The notes beneath the pieces were generated by a model. The model was not told the origin of the DNA, did not search any database, and saw only the letters and a program-made list of their open reading frames with translations. The position numbers and the translations under genes are program-made. From NCBI GenBank assembly GCA_026874595.1, contig CM049308.1, forward strand, positions 93,735,624 through 93,799,623: a DNA stretch of 64,000 nucleotides. Reading direction: 5' to 3'. Source of the stretch: Sipunculus nudus. Its lineage: Eukaryota > Annelida > Sipuncula > Golfingiida > Sipunculidae. This document shows positions 36,671 to 48,049 of this stretch, piece after piece. The number at the start of each line of letters is the position of its first letter. The first letter of the stretch is position 1.

Positions 36671-36828
36671 CTAAATTCAGATATTCGTTGCTTAGAAGGC
36701 ACAGTACTTGTGTGCCACGTTTTGAGGAAAAGGGTTGCTTATTTCTGAAGAAAATCATGATAATTTTTCCCCACGAACCGATACGTGTTTCAATGTCGTG
36801 CGCCACATAGCGTCTCCAATATTAAAAT

Positions 36829-37973
36829 TATAAATCATTGATGGTTTTTCACCCCCCCCCCCCCCCCTCCCTTTCATGTTACGAGAGGTGTACGGCAAAG
36901 ATGCCCATTATCTCCTTACATGTGTGTCTTAGAAATTAGGAACCGTTAGCGATTGCAGTTGGAAGACAGCGATAGAATCTGAAGAAAACAGAAAAAGTAT
37001 GATGATGTAGAATGTAAAATATTTCAATACGCAGATGACACGGCATTGTTTATATATATTTATATAAGGATAGAAAAAATATTTAAAATATTCAATGATA
37101 TGTACTAAGAGAAACTTTCACCAATTGGTAAAAAAACTTGTTGCAAAGCTGTGTATCCTTTCACGTTTCTTTACCGTTTATTTACCAATCGGTTTTACTT
37201 ACTTCATGTTAAGCTTTATTGAAACAGATTAAGACACGTATTAATATTTATGTGGGGAAAATATTTAGATTTAATAAATAAAGGTTAATAGGGACTTAGG
37301 AAAAAGGGGGACTAAATATTTCATAATTCATAAAGATGGCAACAGGACAACTACTCCCCGGACAATTACCCCCCGGACAATTACCCCCTTGGACAACTAC
37401 CCCCAAGACAACTACCCCCTGACAATTATCCCCCGGTACAATTACCGCCCGGACAACTACCCCCCAGACAATTACCCCCCGGACAATTACCCCCTTGGAC
37501 AACTACCCCCCAGACAACTACCCCCTGACAATTACCCCCCGGTACAATTACCCCCCGGACAACTACCCCCCTGGACAATCACCCACATGGTATAAATTAC
37601 ACATTTAAAGTACACGTTATACATTTAAATATATTCTGTGTTGCTAATGAGTAGTACAGAATGCCAAAAAAATAATATAGTTAATGGCAAACAAAAAATA
37701 AAAAGAAAATCACTTTGGATAATAATATCATGCTATTACTTATTATGACATTACTTATAATGATTAAAAATCCATTAAAAATGGATCAGAATGATTGGTA
37801 TCCCTATTTGAATGGAATTCTATTGTAAGCTTGTGGGTGGTTGATTATGAGGTCGAAGTTATGTGACCAAACTTACTTAATTAGTCTTAAGTTGATTTGG
37901 GCAGTATAAGGTAGCGCAGATCGCTGGTGGTCATGGACCACCCCCACAGAGGCGGGTATACCAAGTTGTCACC
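36829..37973 (+). repeat. Right >1-kb direct repeat flanking the minus-strand LINE
   Basis: Partner of 30375-31417. It carries the same RT fragment (RGVRQRCPLSP near 36880, YADDT near 37031), the minisatellite (37343-37578) and the 3' block. It is the longer, more complete copy. Confidence 0.85.
37343..37578. repeat. 15-bp minisatellite, array 2
   Basis: About 15 units of GGACAATTACCCCCC and variants (AC versus AT, TTGG versus CGG). Same orientation as array 1. Confidence 0.9.
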
Positions 37974-38393
37974 AGAGGATATTGAACATTGTGTGGGACT
38001 ACGGAAACAGTGACACATTAGATTACCTTCGAGGCATTGCCTACAACTCGCCCATGTAATGAACATTTCATATAATGGACTTTCTGACCATATGTTTACA
38101 AAGCTTTTGTTTTACAACTTGCCAATATAAAGCATATTTCATATAATGGACTTATATATTTACAATGTTTTATTCACAATACACAATACAATTATCTGAG
38201 AGGCACTGCCTAGAACTAGTTATCAGCTACTGAAACTTGATGTATTGGATTTTTTTTCTATTTTTACAGTATACATGATGTATGTACCTATGCTTGATTG
38301 AAATGTATTATCACCGGCATTTGTTTTACTTACAATCAGAATATTTTACTTTAAGTTTGTACAATGTGTAATTTAAAAGTGTTATTAAAGTTA

Positions 38394-38541
38394 GGTAGTT
38401 GTCCGGGGGTAGTTGTCCGGGAGGTAGTTGTTCTGGGGCGTAATTGTCTGGGGGGTAGTTGTCTGGGGGGTAGTTGTCTCAGGGGGTAATTGTCTGGGGG
38501 GTAATTGTCCGGGGGGTAATTTCCGGGGGTAGTTGTCCTAG
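38394..38541. repeat. 15-bp minisatellite, array 3, inverted
   Basis: About nine units in the opposite orientation (GGGGGGTAGTTGTCT and variants), with a G-rich plus strand. It lies ~0.8 kb from array 2, so the two could pair as a large inverted repeat. It is not part of the flanking direct repeats. Confidence 0.9.
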
Positions 38542-38923
38542 AGCCCATAAAGATAATGCAGCATTGAAATTGACATGGATCACACGTTTCTAAAGTAAAA
38601 GCCCTAAAATGCATGGAGAAAGTAAATTTAGGATTTGCGACTCAACGAAACCTCGTTCTTATGTGCCTTAGCCAATGATGATCCAAAAGAAATCCAGACT
38701 TCAAACGATCCCTGCTAGGAAGCGATTATGTATTACAATTATTATAATACACTGTTCATATTCTGATATCACGTCATAATGTATCTGATTTAATTCCCAG
38801 ATAAAATACACAACAAAGTTTTATTTAAAATTAAAACCTGGTTATAGTGTTGTTGTAAATATAAAAGATTTGGACAGACACATATGAGCTATCAAAAATT
38901 ATGTAATAAATACCAATGTAATA
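38542..38923. other. Spacer between minisatellite and LINE tail
   Basis: AT-rich sequence with no recognised feature. Confidence 0.4.
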
Positions 38924-39469
38924 TTGATCTTCTTAACTATGCTTTTTTATTTCAAGCTTTTCCATAGAACTGGACGAATTTACTCGACTGGTAGAATATA
39001 CTTCTTAGCAACAGTGACCATGACTAGATTGGTTTCTACTCCACAAACAATTAAAAATGAAATATTATGGTTTAATAATTTTATACGCATTAATAGAAAA
39101 TCTGTGTTGTACCGTACTTGGTACAATGCTGGAATAAAACGTATTCGTGATATCACATGTGATGACGGCAGATTCATGTCTACGGAAGTTCTCGAAAAAA
39201 CATATGGTATTAAAGTTAATTATCTCGAATATCACTCACTGCTGTGTGCAATGCCACATTCATGGAAAAAAATAATGAAAGGCGAACAACCTAATAATCT
39301 AACAGAGCAAGAAAAAGAAATATCTTTAAGTTCCAGTAAAATATCATATAATAACTTTATTAGTTTAAAAATCCAGCAACCAACATGCATAGATAAATGG
39401 ATTGAAGAAATGCCTTTACAAAGAGAAGATTTTGGGAAAATATTTCAGTGCCCAGCTAGCCAAAAATAG
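38924..39469 (+). mobile_element. C-terminal part of an L1-like LINE ORF2
   Basis: A 181-codon open frame with the post-RT signature of L1/Tx1-type ORF2. It reads NEILWFNNFIRINRKS, then LYRTWYNAGIKRIRDI, then GRFMSTEVLEKTYGI and NYLEYHSLLCAMP. It ends at a stop just inside the first unit of the AACGTT-rich satellite. It is probably the displaced tail of the element whose RT lies at 29.6-30.8 kb; the roughly 300 residues usually between them are missing. The initiating Met is fortuitous. It is surprisingly open compared with the RT part. Confidence 0.8.
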
Positions 39470-41720
39470 TTACCTCAACGTTGTACTAACCGTCGTGTTT
39501 TAGTTGGGATAACGTTTTTCCTTTAACAGCAAAACAACGTGAATCAGGAAAGTTTTCTTGTAGTAATAATAACGTTTTTTTCACAACAAACGTTGCCACA
39601 ACGTTTACTCAACCTTGCAAAAACGTTTAAAATGTTATCAGAACGTTTTGTTAACATTAAAAATATGATTATTGTTCCCACAACAACCTGACAACGTTAC
39701 CGTAACGTCGAAAAATGGTGACCCAACAGCGTCTTGGCGACGTTTTCACAACGCCATTAGAAGTACACTCATATGCCTTCTAAGCAATGTTTCAGCGACA
39801 TATTAAAGAATATGATATGGAGCGTATCTGACGTTTCTGCAATGTTGTAAGGACGTGTTTAGCCCAAAATGGTTACCTCAACGTTGTACTAACTGTCGTG
39901 TTTTAGTTGGGATAACGTTTTTCCTTTAACAGCAAAACAACGTGAATCAGGAAAGTTTTCTTGTAGTAATAATAACGTTTTTTTCACAACAAACGTTGCC
40001 ACAACGTTCATTCAACCTTACAAAAACGTTTAAAATGTTATTAGAACGTTTTGTTAACATTAAAAATATGTTTATTGTTCCCACAACAACCTGACAACGT
40101 TACCGTAACGTCGAAAAATGTTGACTCAACGGCGTCTTGGCGACGTTTTCACAACGCCATTAGAAGTACACTCATATGCCTTCTAAGCAATGTTACAGCG
40201 ACATATTAAAGAATATGATATGGAGCGTATCTGACGTTTCTGCAATGTTGTAAGGACGTGTTCAGCCCAAAATGGTTACCTAAACGTTGTACTAACTGTC
40301 GTGTTTTAGTTGGGATAACGTTTTTCCTTTAACAGCAAAACAACGTGAATCAGGAAAGTTTTCTTGTAGTAATAATAACGTTTTTTTCACGACAAACGTT
40401 GCCACAACGTTCATTCAACCTTACAAAAACGTTTAAAATGTTATTAGAACGTTTTGTTAACATTAAAAATATGTTTATTGTTCCCACAACCTGACAACGT
40501 TACCGTAACGCCGCAAAATGGTGACCCAACGGCGTCTTGGCGACGTTTTCACAACACCATTAGAAGTACACTCATATGCCATCTAAGCAATGTTTCAGCG
40601 ACATATTAAAGAATATGATATGGAGCGTATCTGACGTTTCTGCAATGTTGTTAGGACGTGTTTAGCCGAAAATGGTTACCTCAACGTTGTACTAACTGTC
40701 GTGTTTTAGTTGGGATATAGTTTTTCCTTTAACAGCAAAACAACGTGAATCAGGAAAGTTTTCTTGTAGTAATAATAACGTTTTTTTCACAACAAACGTT
40801 GCCACAACGTTCATTCAACCTTACAAAAACGTTTAAAATGTTATTAGAACGTTTTGTTAACATTAAAAATATGTTTATTGTTCCCACAACAACCTGACAA
40901 CGTTACCGTAACGTCGAAAAATGGTGACCCAACGGCGTCTTGGCGACGTTTTCACAACGCCATTAGAAGTACACTCATATGCCATCTAAGCAATGTTTCA
41001 GCGACATATTAAAGAATATGATATGGAGCGTATCTGACGTTTCTGCAATGTTGTAAGGACGTGTTCAGCCCAAAATGGTTACCTAAACGTTGTACTAACT
41101 GTCGTGTTTTAGTTGGGATAACGTTTTTCCTTTAACAGCAAAACAACGTGAATCAGGAAAGTTTTCTTGTAGTAATAATAACGTTTTTTTCACGACAAAC
41201 GTTGCCACAACGTTCATTCAACCTTACAAAAACGTTTAAAATGTTATTAGAACGTTTTGTTAACATTTAAAATGGGTATTTATTGTTCCTATAATAATCT
41301 AACGTTCCAACAATAATCTGACAACGTTAGCTTAACGCCGCTAAATGGTGATCGAACAGGGTCTCGACGACGTTCTTACAATGGTTTTATCGGGTTCTGA
41401 AAGGATGTTTGGACATTTTGTAAACGTTTTATCAAGGTTATTTGCACGAATTCGGTGGGAAACGATCCAGTCACATACAGGAAACATACAACGTTTTACA
41501 TTAGTTTCCTACAAAACGTTATTGCAACGGCAAAGTGGAAAGTTTTTTTTAAACAGTGTTATAATGTTTTCTCAATAAAACATTTGAACGACGTTCAATA
41601 CTGACAATGTTTCGACAAAGTTCGCACCATGGTACTTTCGGGAACAAAAAGCACTGCTGAAACGTGTAATCAAAGTTATAAGGACGTATTAAAGGAATAC
41701 GATCCATTCACCTAAGAGAA
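39459..41720. repeat. AACGTT-rich ~403-bp satellite, five units in ABAB order
   Basis: The GTTACC anchor recurs at 39469, 39872, 40275, 40675 and 41078, giving periods of 403, 403, 400 and 403. Units 2 and 4 share ACCTCAACG and CACAACAAACG; units 3 and 5 share ACCTAAACG and CACGACAAACG. The recent amplification unit was therefore a dimer of ~803-806 bp. AACGTT or ACGTT appears many times per unit. The last unit decays gradually after about 41270. No gene lies inside. The array abuts the LINE C-terminal frame and could be its 3' tail. Confidence 0.95.
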
Positions 41721-43282
41721 ACATTTATACACAGGATTTGACATTAAAAACAACTTTTATTTAGGTTTTTGAGTTCTACAAATGATAAATGTAACAATAT
41801 ACTCCCTTAACACGTTCTCTCGAACTGGTATAAAATCCAATGATTGTTATATTGTTTTTATTATTATAATAAATATCTGGTCAGCATCTGATACAGAAGT
41901 CTATATCACCTTTCTGTATGTAATCAGTTCTACTTTACATTTAGGTCATAATTTTTAAACATGTGAAACAACTGACCAATAACAATGTAGATATAATAAT
42001 CAAATATAACGTAAGTGGCAAATGATACAGTGATAAATTCATAGATCATGATGATCACATCCTTAATCGCCTTTTCTTTAATAGCTGCCCCTCTGCATAA
42101 GTACAATCACTATACATATATATCGCATATTACTGTAACTTAAGGTGCAACGATAAAAAGGTCATGATGTTGCATAAAATTGTTTGTAGGGTTAGTTATT
42201 AGGCTAACTATAAACATGGCCTACCATTAACCAAATGTAAATCAAAATAAGATTCTCTCGTGGAAACACCATTTGTATCATTCATGGATCATTTGGCGTG
42301 CCTCAAGTCCTTGATGATATTTTACTTTTGTGATTTTTGTTTTAAATTCTTGATTAAATGTCCAAGATAAACAGAGAAAGGCTCAGTCATATTCTTCTTG
42401 GTTGTAATCTTGTCCCCTTAAGTACTTCTGTGTCCTCTCAGGGAAGGATTGCCATCTTCTCAATCTGTGAAGTAACATCATAATGATGTTTTTTTCCATC
42501 CAAGAAACACACCTATCTGGACTATCTAATGCATTAGAATTTAATGATACTCATAACAAATGACACATAGGTCATGACACTCACCGTACTAGGCATGACC
42601 AATGACAACAGAGGCTGACATTCACAACTTTCAGTTAAACTTTTGAAGGTCTTGTTTGTCAACATTAAACTTTGCAAATGGCTAAAATATATAGGTCTAA
42701 ATAAGATATAGTAACCTGATGGCTGGTGCACACAACTATTTGACTGTTGAACTGCACCTTTGGCCTGGCCTGACTGATACCAGTCAGTCTTGAAAGGACA
42801 ATTAACCATGCCAAAGTGAAAAAATAACGTTGCTAACAGACAAACAAAAAAAATGCTGGCAACAAGAGCCCCTTAAATGTGAATAATACGCATGTTGTGT
42901 ATCTGGTGACCTCTGATCTCATTAATATGCATGGATTTCGCTGGAAATCGAACTAAGGGGGGATATTTTATTGATTAACATTTTTGATGAGTTTTATCAA
43001 AATCCTTTATATTCCCTTAAGTTATCTTGGTGACACCACAAAGTAGCCTAATGACCAGTGACTTTATTAAATTTGCGTGGATGTTGCCCATAATCAAACT
43101 CAGGTGAGATAATCAGTTGGTAAGTAGTTATGGTGAGTTATGGTGAAAATCCGTCAAAGCCCTGGTAAGTTACCATAGTGGCACTAATAGTAAACTGAAG
43201 GATGGTGGGTATACCATAATACTCCTGTCATATGACAGGCATTTGAAAACATATCTCCCACTTGGCGGACTTGAGTAAACTT
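41721..43282. other. Intergenic DNA, nothing recognised
   Basis: AT-rich sequence with short unsupported open frames on both strands. No clear repeats or splice-supported exons were seen. Confidence 0.4.
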
Positions 43283-44543
43283 GGGACCCATGGGTCTCAA
43301 CACAGTCCTGTGTCCTTAACCAATGACCTTTTGACCAAAAATATGAGAACTTTACTATCTTTGAACATGCAGCATTTAGATTATTGTAACAATCTTTAAA
43401 AAAGCAGAATTATCATCCATTAACTAATTTGTGAATGGATGGGCCCTGTGACCATGACCTTTGACCCTATGACACCAAAATCAAATAAAATATTCCCCTA
43501 TTGGCAGGTGAGCATTATCTTGATGATGGAAGGTTTGTGAAAAGTTTGAAATGCATACACATTCATTTTAAAGAAATGGTCCTGTAACCTTGACCTTTGA
43601 ACCAAAAAATCGACAGGTTCTTTCTTTAGTGGTGAGCCATATATAAGTTAAGTTTGAAACCATAATGTCAAACTAAAATGGAGTTATCATCTGGAAACTA
43701 ATTTTTGAACAGATGGCCACTGTGACCTTGACCTTTGACCTTTTGTTCCCAAATTCATTTATGGTCTCCCCATACTGGCTAGTCAGCTAAATGCACAAGA
43801 TAGAAAGTTTGGGATGAAAAGCTTGGCTTAAAATGCAGCCATAATCTTTTTAAATAAGGAAGTCCTGTGACCTCATGACTCAAAAACCAGACAGCTTCTG
43901 GCTTTAGTGGTGGGCCATATTTAAGTCAAGTTTAAAATCCATGTGTCAATCCAACCTGCAGTTATCATCTGAAAACAATTTGTGTGGATGGATGAATAGA
44001 CAGACAGACAAACAGACAGACAGAGAGACCAGGTGATTACTATAGGGTATCCACTTGTGATCAATAAACACACACGGTTTTGGGACACTAGATGTAATCA
44101 CAGCTGAGAAACTGACATGATTGTTGTTATTTTATAGTAAAACAATTATAAAATTTTTTTGTTAAAATAAAAAAAAATACAGGTGGCGCCACCACTTTTC
44201 AGAAACTGACAAAACTAGTCATGGTCAATATTCAAGGCTAGATTCATGACAAACCATGCATTAATTATCAAGATATTACAGGTTTTGTATCAAATATTTT
44301 ATTATTCGGGGGGGGGGGGGGTACTTTCAAGCCCCATAGCTCGAAGGATCCATGCCACAGTGACCTAATTTCAGGTTTCCAAGGAGTTTTTTATTGACCT
44401 CCCTGGATGATCACTTAAATATTTCTAGGTCCAGCAGTTACGATTTGTGCCCTGCTAACGGACACCCAGACGCCCTGACGGAGGACGGACAAAGCGCCAT
44501 TCCCATTCCTCAGTTGACTTACAGTCAGCTGAGCTAAAAAACT
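43283..44543 (-). mobile_element. Probable family Z element with ~140-bp units
   Basis: The left edge has GGGACCCATGGGTC (43283), and the right edge has the family Z terminus CAGTCAGCTGAGCTAAAA near 44526-44543. Between them lie four ~140-bp units starting near 43455, 43591, 43729 and 43875 with TGACCTTTGA. They again alternate: units 1 and 3 share a ..CCCATACTGGC/CCCTATTGGC block, units 2 and 4 share CTTTAGTGGTG(A/G)GCCATAT. A GGTGGCGCCACC site (44182) and a G run (44308-44321) follow. Whether one element or two adjacent ones is unclear. Confidence 0.45.
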
Positions 44544-45292
44544 TTCAGAAGGGTTGGCACCACTGGAATGACACACTAGATACAGCTATCATAATTCAAC
44601 ACACATTACTAAACTCCATGTTGTTGAGTATCAGTATTAATGGGAATTTCATGATTTGTATGAATTTTTACTCAAATTACTAGCATAATTGATGAGAAGG
44701 AACAATCACAGCATTACTAAATTTATTCAACTCTTTAAAACCATTCATGTTCAATATGTTAACAAAGTTTTATGAGAATATATTAACACATATTTTGGAA
44801 AATGACATGAATGAGACTGCATTAAAAATAGCAAAATAAAAAAAGGCATACAAAACATAACCAGTCTATATCGACTGATAAATTTCTCTATAATCAATAC
44901 ACATGCAACATTGTAGGGTTATACAGTTATTCAGTGCGGATAATCTGACACAGTTGATATATTTTGGTAGTTTGGAATGTATGAAAAATATGAAAAATGT
45001 TAAAAAATATAGGTGGCACCAACAGCCTCATTCACCTGATGGCACTTAATATGGTCAAGTAGAATACTGGACAAGTAATACAAGTAATCACAGGGCCATA
45101 AAATAAGTGAGGAATGAAATGACTCAAGGAGTAAAAGGCCTTCTGCGAACTGGGTTCCAGTACTTAGAAATATAACCTTTTACTAGTAAATTATCCTCTG
45201 GTGCAAAGGTTTATTACACTGATTAACTATGGAGTAAAAGGTCATCAATTTGAACAAAATGCTAATTTCCAAATTATATGTGGGACTCCTAT

Positions 45293-45332
<40 letters not shown>

Positions 45333-45860
45333 CTATATGGTGAGTGGTTGTTGAGTTATAAAGAGTTATCCCTAAACTTTAACCTGATATGGGTTTGGTT
45401 TTGTACACAGTTTGTTCTGAATTGCTAATTACTTGTCCAGAAATTAAAATATGGGGAACCTTTAAAAGCTGTGCTGGGTATTGTCACTGTGCAACTTTTA
45501 ATAGCTGTGCTGGATATTGTCCTGTTTAACAGTCTACTAAGTTTAATTGAAATACCTTCATCACCAAATGGAGCAATGGGCCTTACAAAGAACTGCACTT
45601 GTTCATGAACAATTAGGGCCTGTAACCCTGATCCTTTGATCCATAATCCCCTAATTTGTACAAATTGTCTAATAACTGGCCCTAAAATTAAAATATGGTA
45701 AAATCTTTTAATAGCTGTGGTAGATATTTGTCATTTTACATCAGTGTTCAATTTGGCTGGACTGTTTCAGAGGAGGTTTTAAAGTTTTTTTTAGCTTTTT
45801 CCTTTTAAAATCTAAATAAATGCAGATGTCAAAAAAATAAGCGAAAACCAAAATATATTT

Positions 45861-45907
<47 letters not shown>

Positions 45908-46839
45908 TTGTTGCAAAGACCATAGGAATTGTCAATTATTTTACAATAAACATGACAAAGATTATTTAAGCCCAACACCTATTACCTTAGGCTTTTCATT
46001 AAAAGTACGAAAATGTAATGACATGTTTGTAATTTTTGTGGTTCTTTTACAAATACACTGAAATGAACTTAAATGATAAGATGAACATCATCAAAATCAC
46101 AAACATTTATGGTTATGATAAAATCATCAGTTACGAAATCAAGGAATATCAAAATGAAAAAAAAAAATTTTTAATTCTGTATACTTTTGCACGGTCTTAA
46201 TCTTACCAGTGGCTTAACAATGATTTCCTTTAAAAGGCCAAATAATAACAGATTGACAATAATTGACAGTTGTGCTGGGACAATATGAGTTTTTCATATC
46301 ATGATAAAAGTATAAAGTTTATCACAATATGTCATGATAGCATGATGTTATTATCAGTATTTTATTTTTCAGTTTAAAGCAAAAAAAAAATTAGAATTGC
46401 TTTGTTTTTTGTGTTGCAAAAACAGGTATATATATATGTCTCCTCCTATGGGCCATCATTAAACATTAGGGGTAAAATATGCACTATCTAAAAACAATGA
46501 TTCTAGATTTCAGCGGAACTCAGAACTGACCATGAAGGTCTAAGTCACTGCTTTTTGAACGCCTTTGAGATTTTGGCAGAAAGAACTTGTGTGTCAAATG
46601 TGAAAAAAATCTTGAGAACTTCCAAAGTCAATGGGTTACAATAATCCTAGAATTGCACAAATATGACCTTAAAGACAAAGTCAAGGTCAACATGCAGAAC
46701 CTAAAGTATTCTGAGAACCCAGTTAAAAAAACTTGTGTTGATTGTGAGGGGGAAAATCAGCAATACTTCTTAAGTTACTGTGTTCACAAGACATATTATT
46801 CTGGAAAATAAATGGTACTTTGAATAACAACTGTATTTG
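44544..46839. other. Intergenic DNA with microsatellites
   Basis: No gene recognised. It holds (TA)n at 45297-45328 and about 45861-45905. Imperfect repeats with AATAGCTGTG(C/G)T occur near 45465, 45500 and 45710. GGTGGCACCA is at about 45012, and a region with several ..GACCTTAAAGACAAAGTCAAGGTCAA..-like motifs lies near 46665. Confidence 0.4.
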
Positions 46840-47146
46840 TTAGTGTTCAAGTTACACATGAAAGTCTTGCCACTTTTAAGATGCCAACACGCTGAACGTT
46901 GTGATCATTTCAGTCAGCCAGTACATGAATTACAGTTAGACTGCGTTCGTCGAGTGAGGACCTGCATATCTCACGCTGATTGGCTGAGCTAGAGACACAA
47001 TTTGAAACCGGCCCGCTTTGATGAGCGATGGTCTGATAAACGGTGACACACTGACTCACTGAGGCTGAGGGTTTAATATTAAATGTTAAAAATCTTGCCA
47101 TACTCAAATAGAGGAGGACCTAAAAATATTAAGACTGATTAAATGA

Positions 47147-47150
<4 letters not shown>

Positions 47151-47193
<43 letters not shown>

Positions 47194-47428
47194 CAAAGTA
47201 ATACACATAGAAATTCAATACATTATAGTGAAAGTGCTCGACCATGCCGGGGAGCATTAATAATGTATCGTATACAGTTAGTTTTACTTCATGTACTACA
47301 GAACTGTTTCGTGAGTACAGCTACCTAGCCGGCTCACTCTTCAAGTACCTGAAGAGTGAGCCGGCTAGGTAGCTGTACTCACGAAACAGTTCTGTAGTAC
47401 ATGAAGTATAACTAACTGTATATGATAC

Positions 47429-47475
<47 letters not shown>
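47151..47475. repeat. Two (TA)n tracts bracketing a 240-bp insert
   Basis: (TA)n at about 47151-47191 and 47431-47475. The insert between them contains the palindrome at 47262-47431. In the two 24-26 kb copies of the host element the TA tract is uninterrupted. Confidence 0.9.
47262..47431. repeat. Near-perfect 170-bp palindrome
   Basis: Two 85-base arms meet at GT|AC (47346/47347) with no spacer. Checked base by base over the outer part and the centre, the arms differ at about three positions (47270/47423, 47284/47409 and 47344/47349). The arms include CTACCTAGCCGGCTCACTCT and its complement. It could extrude as a cruciform or be transcribed as a long hairpin. Confidence 0.95.
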
Positions 47476-47477
<2 letters not shown>

Positions 47478-47790
47478 CAAGCTGCAAGCCAACAGTAGGA
47501 GGTTACTGATCATGAATTTACCATGTTGGTTTTGGAAAAGATTCTGGGCAAGCTAGCTAGACCACTTTAATTACTCCTTACGTCACTGGGAAACCTAAGT
47601 GCAGCGAGGCGGTGATGTGTGGCGCTGACTCTCTGGAACGGCCCAAGTTTACCAGTCGATGAAATGAGAGGGTCAGAGAGTAGTAATTAATTATGTAAGT
47701 TGCTGCGAGGAAGCAGTACCAACACTAAGTGCGACACAATGAGAGATTGTTGATTTCTCTGTCAGAGCCATTTCATTGACTGGGCCAGTC

Positions 47791-48049
47791 TACCATGGGT
47801 CTTTTTATTAATTGTATGTTACATGTTTGTAGAGTTTGAAAGTACACCTAATTATTATAAAGGTAATTCACCAATGTGAAGCAGTAAGTTTGTATATGCT
47901 TTGTTTCGGCATTGAAAATTGAAATAGCTTTACTTAGCTGTCAACAAATCAGGAAGCCTTAACTGGAACTTTTTGTACACCTCAGGAACAAAACAGCCAC
48001 ATCTTGCAGTGATTGTTTGTACTGGGACCTAGAGCCCTGATTCAGAGTA
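47791..48049. other. Short spacer
   Basis: No feature recognised. Confidence 0.3.

Larger units (their letters stand above)
31418..36828 (-). mobile_element. Near full-length two-ORF CR1/L2-like LINE
   Basis: A 5.4-kb minus-strand non-LTR retrotransposon with ORF1 (35254-36670), a ~190-base spacer, ORF2 (31654-35058) and a short 3' end with GGAAATAAAG close to 31418. Both ORFs have frameshifts and stops, so this copy is dead. It lies antisense inside the plus-strand L1-like LINE. The >1-kb direct repeats that begin at its two edges (30375-31417, 36829-37973) look like an exceptionally long target-site duplication. Confidence 0.85.
46840..47790 (-). mobile_element. Repeat element W, reverse copy
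   Basis: Reverse-complement match to 26348-27013, including the block around TTGGCTGAGC (near 46980), the region TCACTGAGGCTGA (47058), and after the TA tracts the segments near 47575 and 47640-47780 ending with GACTGGGCCAGTC. Its TA tract is at the same internal position as in the other copies but is interrupted by a 240-bp segment with a long palindrome. The last ~430 bp of the 26.3-kb copy are absent. Confidence 0.75.

Noticed and set aside
31418-36828. LTR retrotransposon, because direct repeats flank RT and endonuclease coding
   Set aside because: The enzymes are an APE endonuclease and non-LTR RT on the minus strand. There is no protease, integrase or primer-binding site, and the flanking repeats contain pieces of another LINE.
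30847-38614. Open frames with DNYPP-like repeats
   Set aside because: They arise because the minisatellite unit is 15 bp, a multiple of three. No start context, no domain, and the array varies in C-run length, breaking frames.
46587-46811. 74-aa plus-strand frame as a small Cys-containing protein
   Set aside because: The sequence is made of CAAGGTCA-type repeat motifs seen in noncoding repeats elsewhere in the window.
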